From contig SEEY01000211.1 in the NCBI GenBank assembly GCA_004211235.1, positions 1-6,803 on the forward strand: DNA of 6,803 nucleotides, in the 5' to 3' direction. Source of the stretch: Rubrivivax sp. (lineage in GTDB: Bacteria > Pseudomonadota > Gammaproteobacteria > Burkholderiales > Burkholderiaceae). Positions 1-6,219 of this stretch are shown piece by piece. Position 1 is the stretch's first letter; every line of letters starts with the position of its first letter. The notes under the pieces are model-generated. The model was not told the DNA's origin, did not search any database, and saw only the letters and a program-made list of their open reading frames with translations. The translations under genes and the position numbers were made by a program.

Positions 1-90
1 AGCTTCTTCGACAAGGCCGAGATCAAGGACCTGTGCGCCTGGCTGCGGCTGCTGGTGAACCAGGACGACGATCCCGCCTTCCTGCGCGCC
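1..90 (+). repeat. Left arm of a perfect 90-bp inverted repeat (fold-back copy of rep)
   Basis: Each base k from 1 to 90 is the complement of base 477-k, without a mismatch. Read on the plus strand, the arm encodes the Rep stretch starting [12 protein letters not shown], the same residues that the helicase encodes on the minus strand at 387-476. The identity stops sharply at 90/91. The arm starts at the window edge, so its true length is unknown. It does not belong to a plus-strand gene: that frame reaches a stop about 50 bp after the junction. Confidence 0.95.
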
Positions 91-1625
91 TGCGCGACCT
101 TCTCGTTCTCCTCGTTGTCGAGCAGGTGGGCCTCGTAGCCGATGTCCTTGAGCCACTCGCTCAGCATCGCGTGGGCGGCGGTGTGGCCCTCGGTGTGCCT
201 GGCCTTGTATTGCAGCTCGTTCACGGCGCGGCCGAACTCGTGCAGGCCGTCCAGCGCGCGCTTGGTGATCGCCGTGGCCAGGCTCTCGGAGAAGAGCGCC
301 TCGAACATGCTGCACTTCCACTGCGCCGAGAAGGTGCCGAGCGCGCCCAGCGTCTGGTGGCCGATGCCGCGCTTGGGGGTCGTCACGGCGCGCAGGAAGG
401 CGGGATCGTCGTCCTGGTTCACCAGCAGCCGCAGCCAGGCGCACAGGTCCTTGATCTCGGCCTTGTCGAAGAAGCTCTGGCCACCCGAGACCTTGTACGG
501 GATCTGCGCGCGGCGCAGCGCCTGCTCGAAGACGCGGGCCTGGTGGTTGGCCCGGTAGAGGATGGCGAAGTCCCTGAACTGCGGCCCGAGGCCGTCGCCA
601 CGCAACTGCTGGATGCGCGCCACCGCACGCTCGGCCTCGTGCTCCTCGCCATCGGCCTCGAGCAGCACCACCGGCTCGCCGTCGCCGTACTCGCTCCACA
701 GCTTCTTCTCGAAGATCTTCGGGTTGCCGGCGATTACGTTGTTGGCCGCGCGCAGGATGGAGCCCGTGGAGCGGTAGTTCTGCTCCAGCGGGATGACCTT
801 CAGGTTCGGATAGTCGAGCGGCAGCCGCTTCAGGTTCTCGATGGTGGCGCCGCGCCAGCCGTAGATGGACTGGTCGTCGTCGCCCACGGCCGTGAACATG
901 CCGCGCTCGCCCACCAGCGCCTTCAGCAGCTCGTACTGCACGGCGTTGGTGTCCTGGTATTCGTCCACCAGCACGTAGCGCAGCTTGTTCTGCCACTTCT
1001 CGCGCGCCTCGGCGTTGGTCGTCAGCAGCTTCAGCGGCAGCGTGATGAGGTCGTCGAAGTCGACGGCCTGGTAGGCGGCGAGGCGCTCCTGGTAGCGCAC
1101 CATCACGGCGGCGGCCGCGCGTTCGTCGTCGTCAGCGGCGATCTGCGCGGCCTGCAACGGGCCGATGCCGTTGTTCTTCCAGAGCGAAATCGTCCATTGC
1201 CAACGTTGCGCCTGCTTCACGTCCGTCGTGCTGCCGGCGTCCTTCAGCACGTTGAGCACGTCGTCGCTGTCGAGGATGGAAAACTGCTCCTTCAGCCCGA
1301 CGCGCGTGCCTTCCTCGCGCAGCAGGCGCACGCCGAGCGAGTGGAAGGTCGAGATCGCCAGATCCTTGGCCGCCTTGTTGCCCACCAGCGCCTTGGCCCG
1401 CTCGCGCATCTCCTGCGCGGCCTTGTTCGTGAAGGTGATGGCGGCGATCTGGCTCGGCCGGTAGCCCGACACCAGCAACTGCGCGATCTTGGTGGTGATG
1501 ACGCGCGTCTTGCCCGAGCCGGCGCCGGCGATGACGAGGCAGGGGCCGCTCAGGTGGTAGACGGCTTCGAGCTGGGCCGGATTGAGGCCGGCCGATGCTT
1601 GGCCGGGTGGCGGGGCAGACGACAT
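91..1625 (-). CDS. rep: ATP-dependent DNA helicase Rep (UvrD/Rep superfamily 1), C-terminus missing
   Basis: This is an SF1A 3'-5' DNA helicase that would unwind DNA at stalled forks and during repair, in the cytoplasm. From the ATG at 1625, 511 codons are readable. They show the Q-motif region LNPAQLEAV (residues 15-23), Walker A GAGSGKT (34-40), motif Ia TFTNKAA (64-70), Walker [10 protein letters not shown] (219-227), motif [16 protein letters not shown] (248-260), motif IV QNYRS (282-286), and the Rep-like block [15 protein letters not shown] (380-394). The similarity to E. coli Rep (about 670 residues) is close along the whole length, which favours rep over uvrD or pcrA. The start fits the family N-terminus, although no convincing Shine-Dalgarno precedes it. 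After base 91 the frame stays open to the window edge but encodes antisense of its own gene, because bases 1-90 are a fold-back copy. About 160-170 residues, with motifs V and VI, are therefore absent. As it stands the product would be inactive. I suspect an intact gene interrupted by a sequence chimera. Confidence 0.9.
387..476 (-). repeat. Right arm of the 90-bp inverted repeat (internal to rep)
   Basis: This is the original copy, sitting in frame inside the helicase and encoding residues of about 384-413. The spacer between the two arms is 296 bp (91-386). It is normal helicase coding sequence, with no transposase, terminal repeat or other mobile-element feature. Confidence 0.95.
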
Positions 1626-1715
1626 GGGGCGCGCATCATGCCACCCACGGCCGTCGAAGGGCGCTTTTTCCGGCCGAGCGCCGGGCCGCTTCCTCGCCGG
1701 CCCGTTGGGCGATGT

Positions 1716-1738
1716 GCATGTCGGTCGAACGGACATGC
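1716..1738. promoter_or_regulatory. Imperfect 23-bp dyad upstream of rep (possible operator)
   Basis: The arms GCATGTC and GACATGC are perfect reverse complements separated by 9 bases, and two of the four internal pairs also match. It lies about 90 bp upstream of the rep start. The shape fits a dimeric regulator site, but it does not match the CTGT-N8-ACAG LexA consensus, and I cannot name a regulator. It could equally be a chance or structural element. Confidence 0.3.
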
Positions 1739-1744
1739 ATCGCC

Positions 1745-1759
1745 GTCCCCGCGGGGGAC
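1745..1759 (-). terminator. Short GC hairpin downstream of the Wzy_C gene (weak terminator candidate)
   Basis: GTCCCC and GGGGAC flank a GCG loop, 33-47 nt after the stop codon of the 860-residue membrane protein. The stem is strong, but no T-run follows on the minus strand, so it does not meet the intrinsic-terminator pattern. It may act as an mRNA 3'-end stabiliser. Confidence 0.25.
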
Positions 1760-1791
1760 CGTCCAAGCATTCCTTGGGCGAGGGGCTTCAT

Positions 1792-4374
1792 TCAGGCCAC
1801 TCGCGCGACGCCTTCCCCTGGCAATGCGCGCAAGCCCAGACCCAGCAACAGCAGCGTGAAGAAGATGAAGCCGATGCGAGGCGCATCCAGCAGGCTGTCG
1901 AACGCGCCGACGGCGCCGAAGCCGATCAGCCCGGCGACGATGGCCGGCGCCAGCGGGTGATCGCGTCCGCGGCCGAAGGACAGGCGCACCAGCGTCAGCA
2001 GATAGGCGCCGCCGAGCAGCGCAAGACCGAGCAGGCCCTGCTCGAACAGCACGTGCAGCGCCGCGTTCTTGATGTGCCAGGGCAGGTGATAGCGGTCGCT
2101 GGAGAAGAACCAGTGCGCCATCTCCCGGTTGAAGTCGCCATTGACGAGCAGCGGGCGGCCCTGCGCGTCACGCATCGCGATGCGGGCGATGTCCACGCGG
2201 GCGCCATTCGTGTTCAGCGACATCGAGAAGGTCACGAAGCGGGGCGCCCACCAGTCGCCGCCCAGGGCCGGCACGGTGCCGAGTTGCAGCTCGCTGGTCT
2301 CCCAGCCTGAGGCGCCGCCCTCGGCGGGCACGGGCTTGCGCCGCGTCTCGACAGCGGAGCAGTTCTCCGGGTACAGCAGGTTGCGCTCGCAGATCTGCAG
2401 CACCAGGTTGGCTTCGCTCGCCGTGCGGCTGACCACCGTGACCGTGACTGGCCCGGGCGCGGGTGCGGCGATGCGCTGGCTGACGCGGAATTGTTCGCCG
2501 CGGCCCAGCATGTGCTTGCCGCCGGTCAGGGCCAGGAAGGATTCACTCTCGTCGGTGCGCAGCCGGTAGTCGCCCACCTGGTACTGCACAGGGCCGTCGT
2601 AGAGGTTGCTGGTGACGAACCGGCCGGCACCCTTGCCCAGCAGCCACTGCCGGCCGCCGTGCAGCAGGCGCAGGCCGTCGTGCCAGTGCGTCAGGCGGGT
2701 CTGGCCGTCTTCCTTCCAGGTGGCGACACGGTCACGCAGGTAGGCGCCGCCGCCGAGGGACGCGACGATGGCCATCACCAGCAGCAGGCCGGCCACCAGC
2801 AGCGCGCGCTTGCGCCAGCCGGCCTTGCCGGTGCTCGTCAGCGGCCACAGGCGCTGCTCCAGCAGCAGCGCGCTCCAGACGGCGCCCAGCGCAACGCCCG
2901 CAGCCAGCGAGGTCCAGCGCCCCGCGGTGCCGCCCCAGTAGTCGGACACGATGACCATGGTGGCCAGCAGCCAGAACCAGCACGTCGTCACCAGCAGCAG
3001 GTAGACCGGCCGGGTGCGGCCCGGCTCGTCGCGCCAGCGCAGCGCGGCGCAGCACAGCAGCGCGACGACGTTGAGCACATACGCTGCCTTGGGCACGGCC
3101 ATCGACAGCGCCCAGCTCGCGGCGCCCAGCAGCAGGGCCAGCAGCGCGCCCATGATGACGGCCGTCAGCCGCTGCCCGAGGCTGGGCCGCCACAGGCTGG
3201 CCGGCATGGTCAGCAGGATCACCATGACTGAGAAGAGCGCCAGCAGGCCGCGGTAGCCGCCGCCGCCGAACACCAGCGCCGCCGCCAGCGCGAAGGCGCC
3301 GGTCATGGCAAGAGCGCCCAGCTTGGCCAGCCCCGGCAGGGGTTCGTCCACGGCGCCGAGCGTGCTGTCGATGTGGCTGCTTTCCGGCCCCGTCGCCGCG
3401 GCACGCCGGCGCTGTGCGTCGGCCAGCAGCACCATCGGCAGGAGTGCCAGCGGCAGCGCCAGGTAGACGCCGCGCGAAAAGGTCGTGAGCGCCGCATAGG
3501 CCGCCAGCAGTGCAATGCCCAGGCCGATGGCAAACCGCCATGGGGATCGCGTGCGCAGCAGGGCCAGCACGGCGAACGGCAGGGTCAGCACGAGGAAGCC
3601 GTCCAGCGCGGCGCCGCCGACGTGCATCTCCCAGAACAGGCCGGTCGTGCGGTAGTCGGTGGTGAAGTCCAGCAGCCCGGTGAAGGCCAGGCGCTCCCAC
3701 AGCGCGGCCAGGCTGCCGGCCGCCAGCGCCAGCACCAGGCCGAGCAGCAGTCCGCGTGAGAAGCCGCGCGGCCGGGCGGCGGCAGCGGCCGTCCACAGCG
3801 GCAGCATCGCCAGCGCTAGGAACAGGGCCTTGGCGTTGCGCACCGAGTTCATCGCCTCGTGATAGCCCTGGTACCAGCCGAAGGCGAAGCCACCGGCATC
3901 GGCAAAGCCGCGATGCACGCTCCACAACGCCGACAGCGCCAGCGCCAGGATGAGGACGACGACGGCCGGGGAATACACCAACCCATGGCGCCAGGCCGGC
4001 GCGCGGTCGCGTGCGTTGAGCTGCAGTGCGTAGGCGAGATAGCCGCCACAGCCGCAGGCCGTGACGAGGAGGTCCATCTCCTCGAAGGTGATCCAGCCGC
4101 TCCACGGCGCCAGGCCCACCAGCGGCAGCGGCGCAAGCAGCAGCACCGGGGTCTTGACCCAGAACAGCGCGGCGAGCAGCGCCACCGCACCCCAGGCCAA
4201 CAGGGCCAGCGGGCCGGACAGCGGGTGGTGCCAGGCCAGTTCGGCGCCGACGACGGCGAACACGACGCTGGCCATCAGCGCCAGCCACTGGAGCCTGGAA
4301 GTCGGGCGGCTGAGCTGCAGCTCGCCCAGCCCCAGCAGGCCCGTGCTGGCGGGCGTCGCGCCGACCGCCGACAT
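1792..4374 (-). CDS. Giant O-antigen ligase/polymerase-family (Wzy_C-like) membrane protein with a periplasmic beta-rich insert
   Basis: The product is an 860-residue polytopic inner-membrane protein, likely a glycan ligase or polymerase that moves lipid-linked sugars in the periplasm. Hydrophobic segments fill residues of about 28-545 (some 16-17 helices), and three more lie at about 775-850. Wzy_C hallmarks are the TTFSRGVYLALPL block (297-309), the RLTHWHDGLRLL and WLLGKGAGRF pair (about 560-586), and HIKNAALHVLFEQGLLG (767-783). Between the last two lies a hydrophilic stretch of about 150 residues (600-750) with alternating beta-like pattern, two cysteines (C662, C672) and a carbohydrate-binding-module-like LLVNGDFN...HW signature (742-755). 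Typical family members are about 400-500 residues, so this one is nearly double. The open frame runs upstream to 4602, but that part is arginine/proline-rich shadow of the neighbouring gene. The ATG at 4374 gives a natural N-terminus and overlaps the PEP-CTERM stop by one base, implying translational coupling. It is not an obvious match to the shorter exosortase-A-associated ligase family. Donor and acceptor are unknown. Confidence 0.82.
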   Translation of the reverse strand: MSAVGATPASTGLLGLGELQLSRPTSRLQWLALMASVVFAVVGAELAWHHPLSGPLALLAWGAVALLAALFWVKTPVLLLAPLPLVGLAPWSGWITFEEMDLLVTACGCGGYLAYALQLNARDRAPAWRHGLVYSPAVVVLILALALSALWSVHRGFADAGGFAFGWYQGYHEAMNSVRNAKALFLALAMLPLWTAAAAARPRGFSRGLLLGLVLALAAGSLAALWERLAFTGLLDFTTDYRTTGLFWEMHVGGAALDGFLVLTLPFAVLALLRTRSPWRFAIGLGIALLAAYAALTTFSRGVYLALPLALLPMVLLADAQRRRAAATGPESSHIDSTLGAVDEPLPGLAKLGALAMTGAFALAAALVFGGGGYRGLLALFSVMVILLTMPASLWRPSLGQRLTAVIMGALLALLLGAASWALSMAVPKAAYVLNVVALLCCAALRWRDEPGRTRPVYLLLVTTCWFWLLATMVIVSDYWGGTAGRWTSLAAGVALGAVWSALLLEQRLWPLTSTGKAGWRKRALLVAGLLLVMAIVASLGGGAYLRDRVATWKEDGQTRLTHWHDGLRLLHGGRQWLLGKGAGRFVTSNLYDGPVQYQVGDYRLRTDESESFLALTGGKHMLGRGEQFRVSQRIAAPAPGPVTVTVVSRTASEANLVLQICERNLLYPENCSAVETRRKPVPAEGGASGWETSELQLGTVPALGGDWWAPRFVTFSMSLNTNGARVDIARIAMRDAQGRPLLVNGDFNREMAHWFFSSDRYHLPWHIKNAALHVLFEQGLLGLALLGGAYLLTLVRLSFGRGRDHPLAPAIVAGLIGFGAVGAFDSLLDAPRIGFIFFTLLLLGLGLRALPGEGVARVA

Positions 4375-4994
4375 CAGCGGCGGTGCCGCCAGCCGGCCAG
4401 CAGGCCGAGGCCGCCCAGCAGCAGGGCCAGGCTGGCTGGCTCGGGCACGGCCGAGACGCGGATGTTGTCGAAGCCGACGGCTTCGCCGCCGCCGGCGTGC
4501 AGTTCGCCGTTGATGGTCAGGCTCGTCGCGTTGGCGAGCACGCTGGCCAGCGACGGGCCCCAGCCGGCAGCCGGCGTGAGCGCCACGCTGTAGTGGTGCC
4601 ACTGGCCGTCTGCGGGCGGCTGGCCGGCCGCAGCGACGTCGAGCAGCAGGCTGCCGCCCGGGCCGCCGATGCGGATCTCGCCGAAGCCTGACCAGTCGAT
4701 GGCGGTGCCGGCGGGGCTGACGTTCCGGGCGTCAAAAGAGAACGTGCCGCCCAGGTAGGCAGACCAGTTGCCGAGCCAGGCCGTCGGTGCATTGAGCAGG
4801 ATGTCGCTGTTGCTGCTGAGGTCTTCCGCGAGCAGCCAGCCGCCGCCGTTGCCGCCGGTGGCCTGCCAGGTCAGCGTGCCCTCGAGCGGCGGGGCGAGCG
4901 TCGTCCACCCCTCGTCGCCCGTGTCGAAACCGGCGGCCGAGGCGGCCAGGGGCAGGGCGATCAGGGACGAGAGCAGCAGCGAGCGGCGAGCCAT
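4374..4994 (-). CDS. PEP-CTERM sorting domain protein, laminin-B / jelly-roll-like body
   Basis: This is a 206-residue exported protein predicted to be processed by an exosortase. A signal peptide occupies residues 1-20 (MARR, hydrophobic core, cleavage near AASA). The C-terminus has the classical tripartite signal: VPEP (183-186), a hydrophobic helix (187-201), and the basic tail WRHRR (202-206). The body (about 22-180) starts GFDTGDEGW and contains LLNAPTAWLGNWSAYLGG (66-83) and ends with GFDNIRV. This pattern of aromatic and glycine residues resembles laminin-B (type IV-A) or related carbohydrate-binding beta-sandwich domains; this is inference. The open frame extends to 5051, but the ATG at 4994 has a Shine-Dalgarno GGAGGT four bases upstream and begins the signal peptide. 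Its TGA overlaps the ATG of the Wzy_C-like gene. No exosortase gene is in the window, so it must be elsewhere in the genome. Ligand unknown. Confidence 0.88.
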   Translation of the reverse strand: MARRSLLLSSLIALPLAASAAGFDTGDEGWTTLAPPLEGTLTWQATGGNGGGWLLAEDLSSNSDILLNAPTAWLGNWSAYLGGTFSFDARNVSPAGTAIDWSGFGEIRIGGPGGSLLLDVAAAGQPPADGQWHHYSVALTPAAGWGPSLASVLANATSLTINGELHAGGGEAVGFDNIRVSAVPEPASLALLLGGLGLLAGWRHRR

Positions 4995-4998
4995 GGGT

Positions 4999-5004
4999 AC
5001 CTCC
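4999..5004 (-). promoter_or_regulatory. Shine-Dalgarno of the PEP-CTERM gene
   Basis: GGAGGT on the minus strand sits four bases before the ATG at 4994. It decides this start over the in-frame upstream codons and is the clearest ribosome binding site in the window. Confidence 0.8.
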
Positions 5005-5057
5005 GGGGTGGCGCGCATTGTTGCGCAGCGCCGCGGGTGGCGCATCCCCACAACCCC

Positions 5058-5074
5058 GCGCCCGTGCCCGGCGC
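5058..5074. other. Small stem-loop after the pseudokinase stop codon
   Basis: GCGCC and GGCGC arms flank a 7-base loop, directly at the pseudokinase stop codon in the 79-bp gap before the PEP-CTERM gene. No T-run follows, so it is a poor terminator. Read-through into the PEP-CTERM gene is plausible. Confidence 0.25.
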
Positions 5075-6021
5075 TAAACGCGGTGCTGAACCGGTTTCAG
5101 CCAGCGCTTCCACCAGGCGGGCGCCTTCGCCGCCGCCGGCGTGGCCGCGGCGCTGCGCGGCGGGCTCAGGCCGAGCCAGTCGCGCAGTTCGTCCGCCATG
5201 CCTTCGGCGCCGCGCGTGCGCAGTTCGGGCGACTCGGCCATCGATGAGCGCAGCAGCGTGTCGAGCCGCAGCCGCTGCTCCTCGCGCAACTGCGGCCACA
5301 GGTTCGCCGCACTGCCGCGCAGCGGTGCCAGGCCCTTGGGGGTGTCTTCCCAGCCGCAGACCAGCATGCGGGCAAAGGCGCCGAGGCTGTAGACCTCGCT
5401 GGCCAGCGTCGGCGGCCCGCCCGCACGGCGTTCGGGCGCCACGAAGGCCGGCGCGGCGCCGAGGCTGATGCCGCGGTCGAAGGGGTCGGTGGGGTCGGGG
5501 ATGCGGGCCAGGCCCAGGCCCATCAGGCGCACGGCGCCGGCGGGGTCGAGCCAGATCATGGCCGGGTCCAGCTCGCTCAGCAGCCAGCTCTGCTGGTGTG
5601 CCGAACGCAGCGCCTCGCAGAGCTGCACCAGCAGCTCCATGCGCTCGCGCAGGGCGAGCTGGTGCAGGCGCGGCAGCAGGGGCTCGCCGTGTCGGCCTTC
5701 GATGATCAGGTAAGGGTGGCCGTCCGGCGTCACGCCGCTGTCGCTGGGGACGGCGATGTGCGGATGCTGCAGGCGGGCGAGGTCGCCGGCCTGGTCCGCA
5801 TAGCGCAGCATCACGCCCGCGCCCTGGTCGCTGCGGTCCAGCACAAGCACCGCCGCCTTCTGCTCGGTGGCCATCGCGTGATGGGCCCCGTACCACTGGC
5901 CGGCGTGGGCCTGCTCGCCATCGGGGAGCGGCTGCTCCAGCCGCCACACACCCAGCGCCTGGCCTTCGTCCAGCGGCGCGGCGGCGGCGGGCGGTGGCAG
6001 GGACAGGTTGGGCATGCGCAT
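5074..6021 (-). CDS. Predicted pseudokinase (Ser/Thr protein kinase fold, catalytic residues lost)
   Basis: The protein is 315 residues from the ATG at 6021 (313 from the ATG at 6015). A kinase-like fold is recognisable: WRLEQPL at the glycine-loop position (26-32), YADQAGDLARLQHPHI at the alpha-C region (74-89), PYLIIEGRHGEPL at the hinge (103-115), a degenerate catalytic loop LLSELDPAMIWLD (147-159), an activation-loop start VRLMGLGLARI (164-174), the retained FVAPER (193-198), and VYSLGAFARMLVCG (210-223). Catalytic residues are gone: HRD is LSE (148-150), the loop Lys is Asp152, the Asn is Met155, DFG is GLG (168-170), beta-3 reads AVLVLD without lysine, and the alpha-C glutamate position is Gln77. 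I infer a binding or scaffold role, not phosphotransfer. The tail has an Ala/Pro linker and then WWKRWLKP (303-310), which could touch the membrane. The frame is open to 6102, but the upstream part is less protein-like. No Shine-Dalgarno is seen at either ATG, so the start is uncertain. Confidence 0.8.
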   Translation of the reverse strand: MRMPNLSLPPPAAAAPLDEGQALGVWRLEQPLPDGEQAHAGQWYGAHHAMATEQKAAVLVLDRSDQGAGVMLRYADQAGDLARLQHPHIAVPSDSGVTPDGHPYLIIEGRHGEPLLPRLHQLALRERMELLVQLCEALRSAHQQSWLLSELDPAMIWLDPAGAVRLMGLGLARIPDPTDPFDRGISLGAAPAFVAPERRAGGPPTLASEVYSLGAFARMLVCGWEDTPKGLAPLRGSAANLWPQLREEQRLRLDTLLRSSMAESPELRTRGAEGMADELRDWLGLSPPRSAAATPAAAKAPAWWKRWLKPVQHRV

Positions 6022-6219
6022 GGCGCCGCATATTAGGGGTGACCCCAGGGTGCTGCCACCCCCGGCTGTCACACAAAGCCGGTTCGCCGAGCATTCGCTC
6101 ACGCGACCCGATACCGATACTCCCGCGCGACCATGTTCGCCGTCCTCGCCAGGACCTCTTCCTTCTTCGCCCTGGTGCTGTGCGGTTGGCTGGCCGCCGA
6201 GCGCGGGCCTTCCTGACCT
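6022..6219. other. Intergenic region upstream of the pseudokinase gene
   Basis: The gap of about 200 bp between the histidine kinase stop and the pseudokinase start is less GC-rich than its surroundings around 6090-6180. It holds the -10-like TAATAT and a dyad (annotated separately), and a small tandem CGATAC pair near 6109-6120. No convincing terminator follows the histidine kinase, and no response-regulator gene is present. Short frames on both strands look like chance. Confidence 0.5.
6030..6046 (-). promoter_or_regulatory. Candidate promoter/operator: TAATAT plus GGGGT-N-ACCCC dyad
   Basis: On the minus strand TAATAT (6035-6030) matches five of six bases of the sigma-70 -10 box, in a region otherwise of very high GC. 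The perfect 5-bp dyad GGGGTCACCCC (6046-6036) abuts it on the upstream side. Initiation about seven bases downstream would fall at or near the ATG at 6021, giving an almost leaderless message. That would agree with the lack of a Shine-Dalgarno. No good -35 box lies at 16-18 bp, which weakens the call. Confidence 0.35.

Larger units (their letters stand above)
1626..1791. other. Intergenic region between the Wzy_C gene and rep, with two dyads
   Basis: The gap of about 165 bp separates two same-strand genes. I see no credible ORF on either strand. It holds a 15-bp hairpin and a 23-bp imperfect dyad, annotated separately, and an A5 run on the minus strand near 1666-1670. It probably carries the end of the upstream transcript and the promoter of rep, but no -35/-10 pair is clear. 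Confidence 0.5.

Noticed and set aside
1..476. Inverted repeat as an insertion sequence or transposon end
   Set aside because: The arms are helicase coding sequence, the spacer is also helicase, and there is no transposase or target duplication.
1716..1738. LexA (SOS) box upstream of rep
   Set aside because: The arms are GCATGTC/GACATGC, not CTGT-N8-ACAG.
33..1859. 608-codon plus-strand open frame
   Set aside because: It is antisense to rep, whose motifs are unmistakable on the minus strand. Its leucine/arginine/valine-rich product has no domain pattern. Long antisense frames are expected at this GC content.
2732..4288. 518-codon minus-strand open frame inside the Wzy_C gene
   Set aside because: It is out of frame with the membrane protein, arginine/alanine-rich, and has no signature.
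4375..4602. 76-codon N-terminal extension of the Wzy_C frame
   Set aside because: It lies wholly within the PEP-CTERM gene in another frame, is Arg/Pro-rich, and the ATG at 4374 is a natural coupled start.
6133..6216. 27-codon plus-strand frame with a hydrophobic core (MFAVLARTSS...)
   Set aside because: It has no ribosome binding site, sits opposite the transcription direction, and is too short to separate from chance without conservation data.
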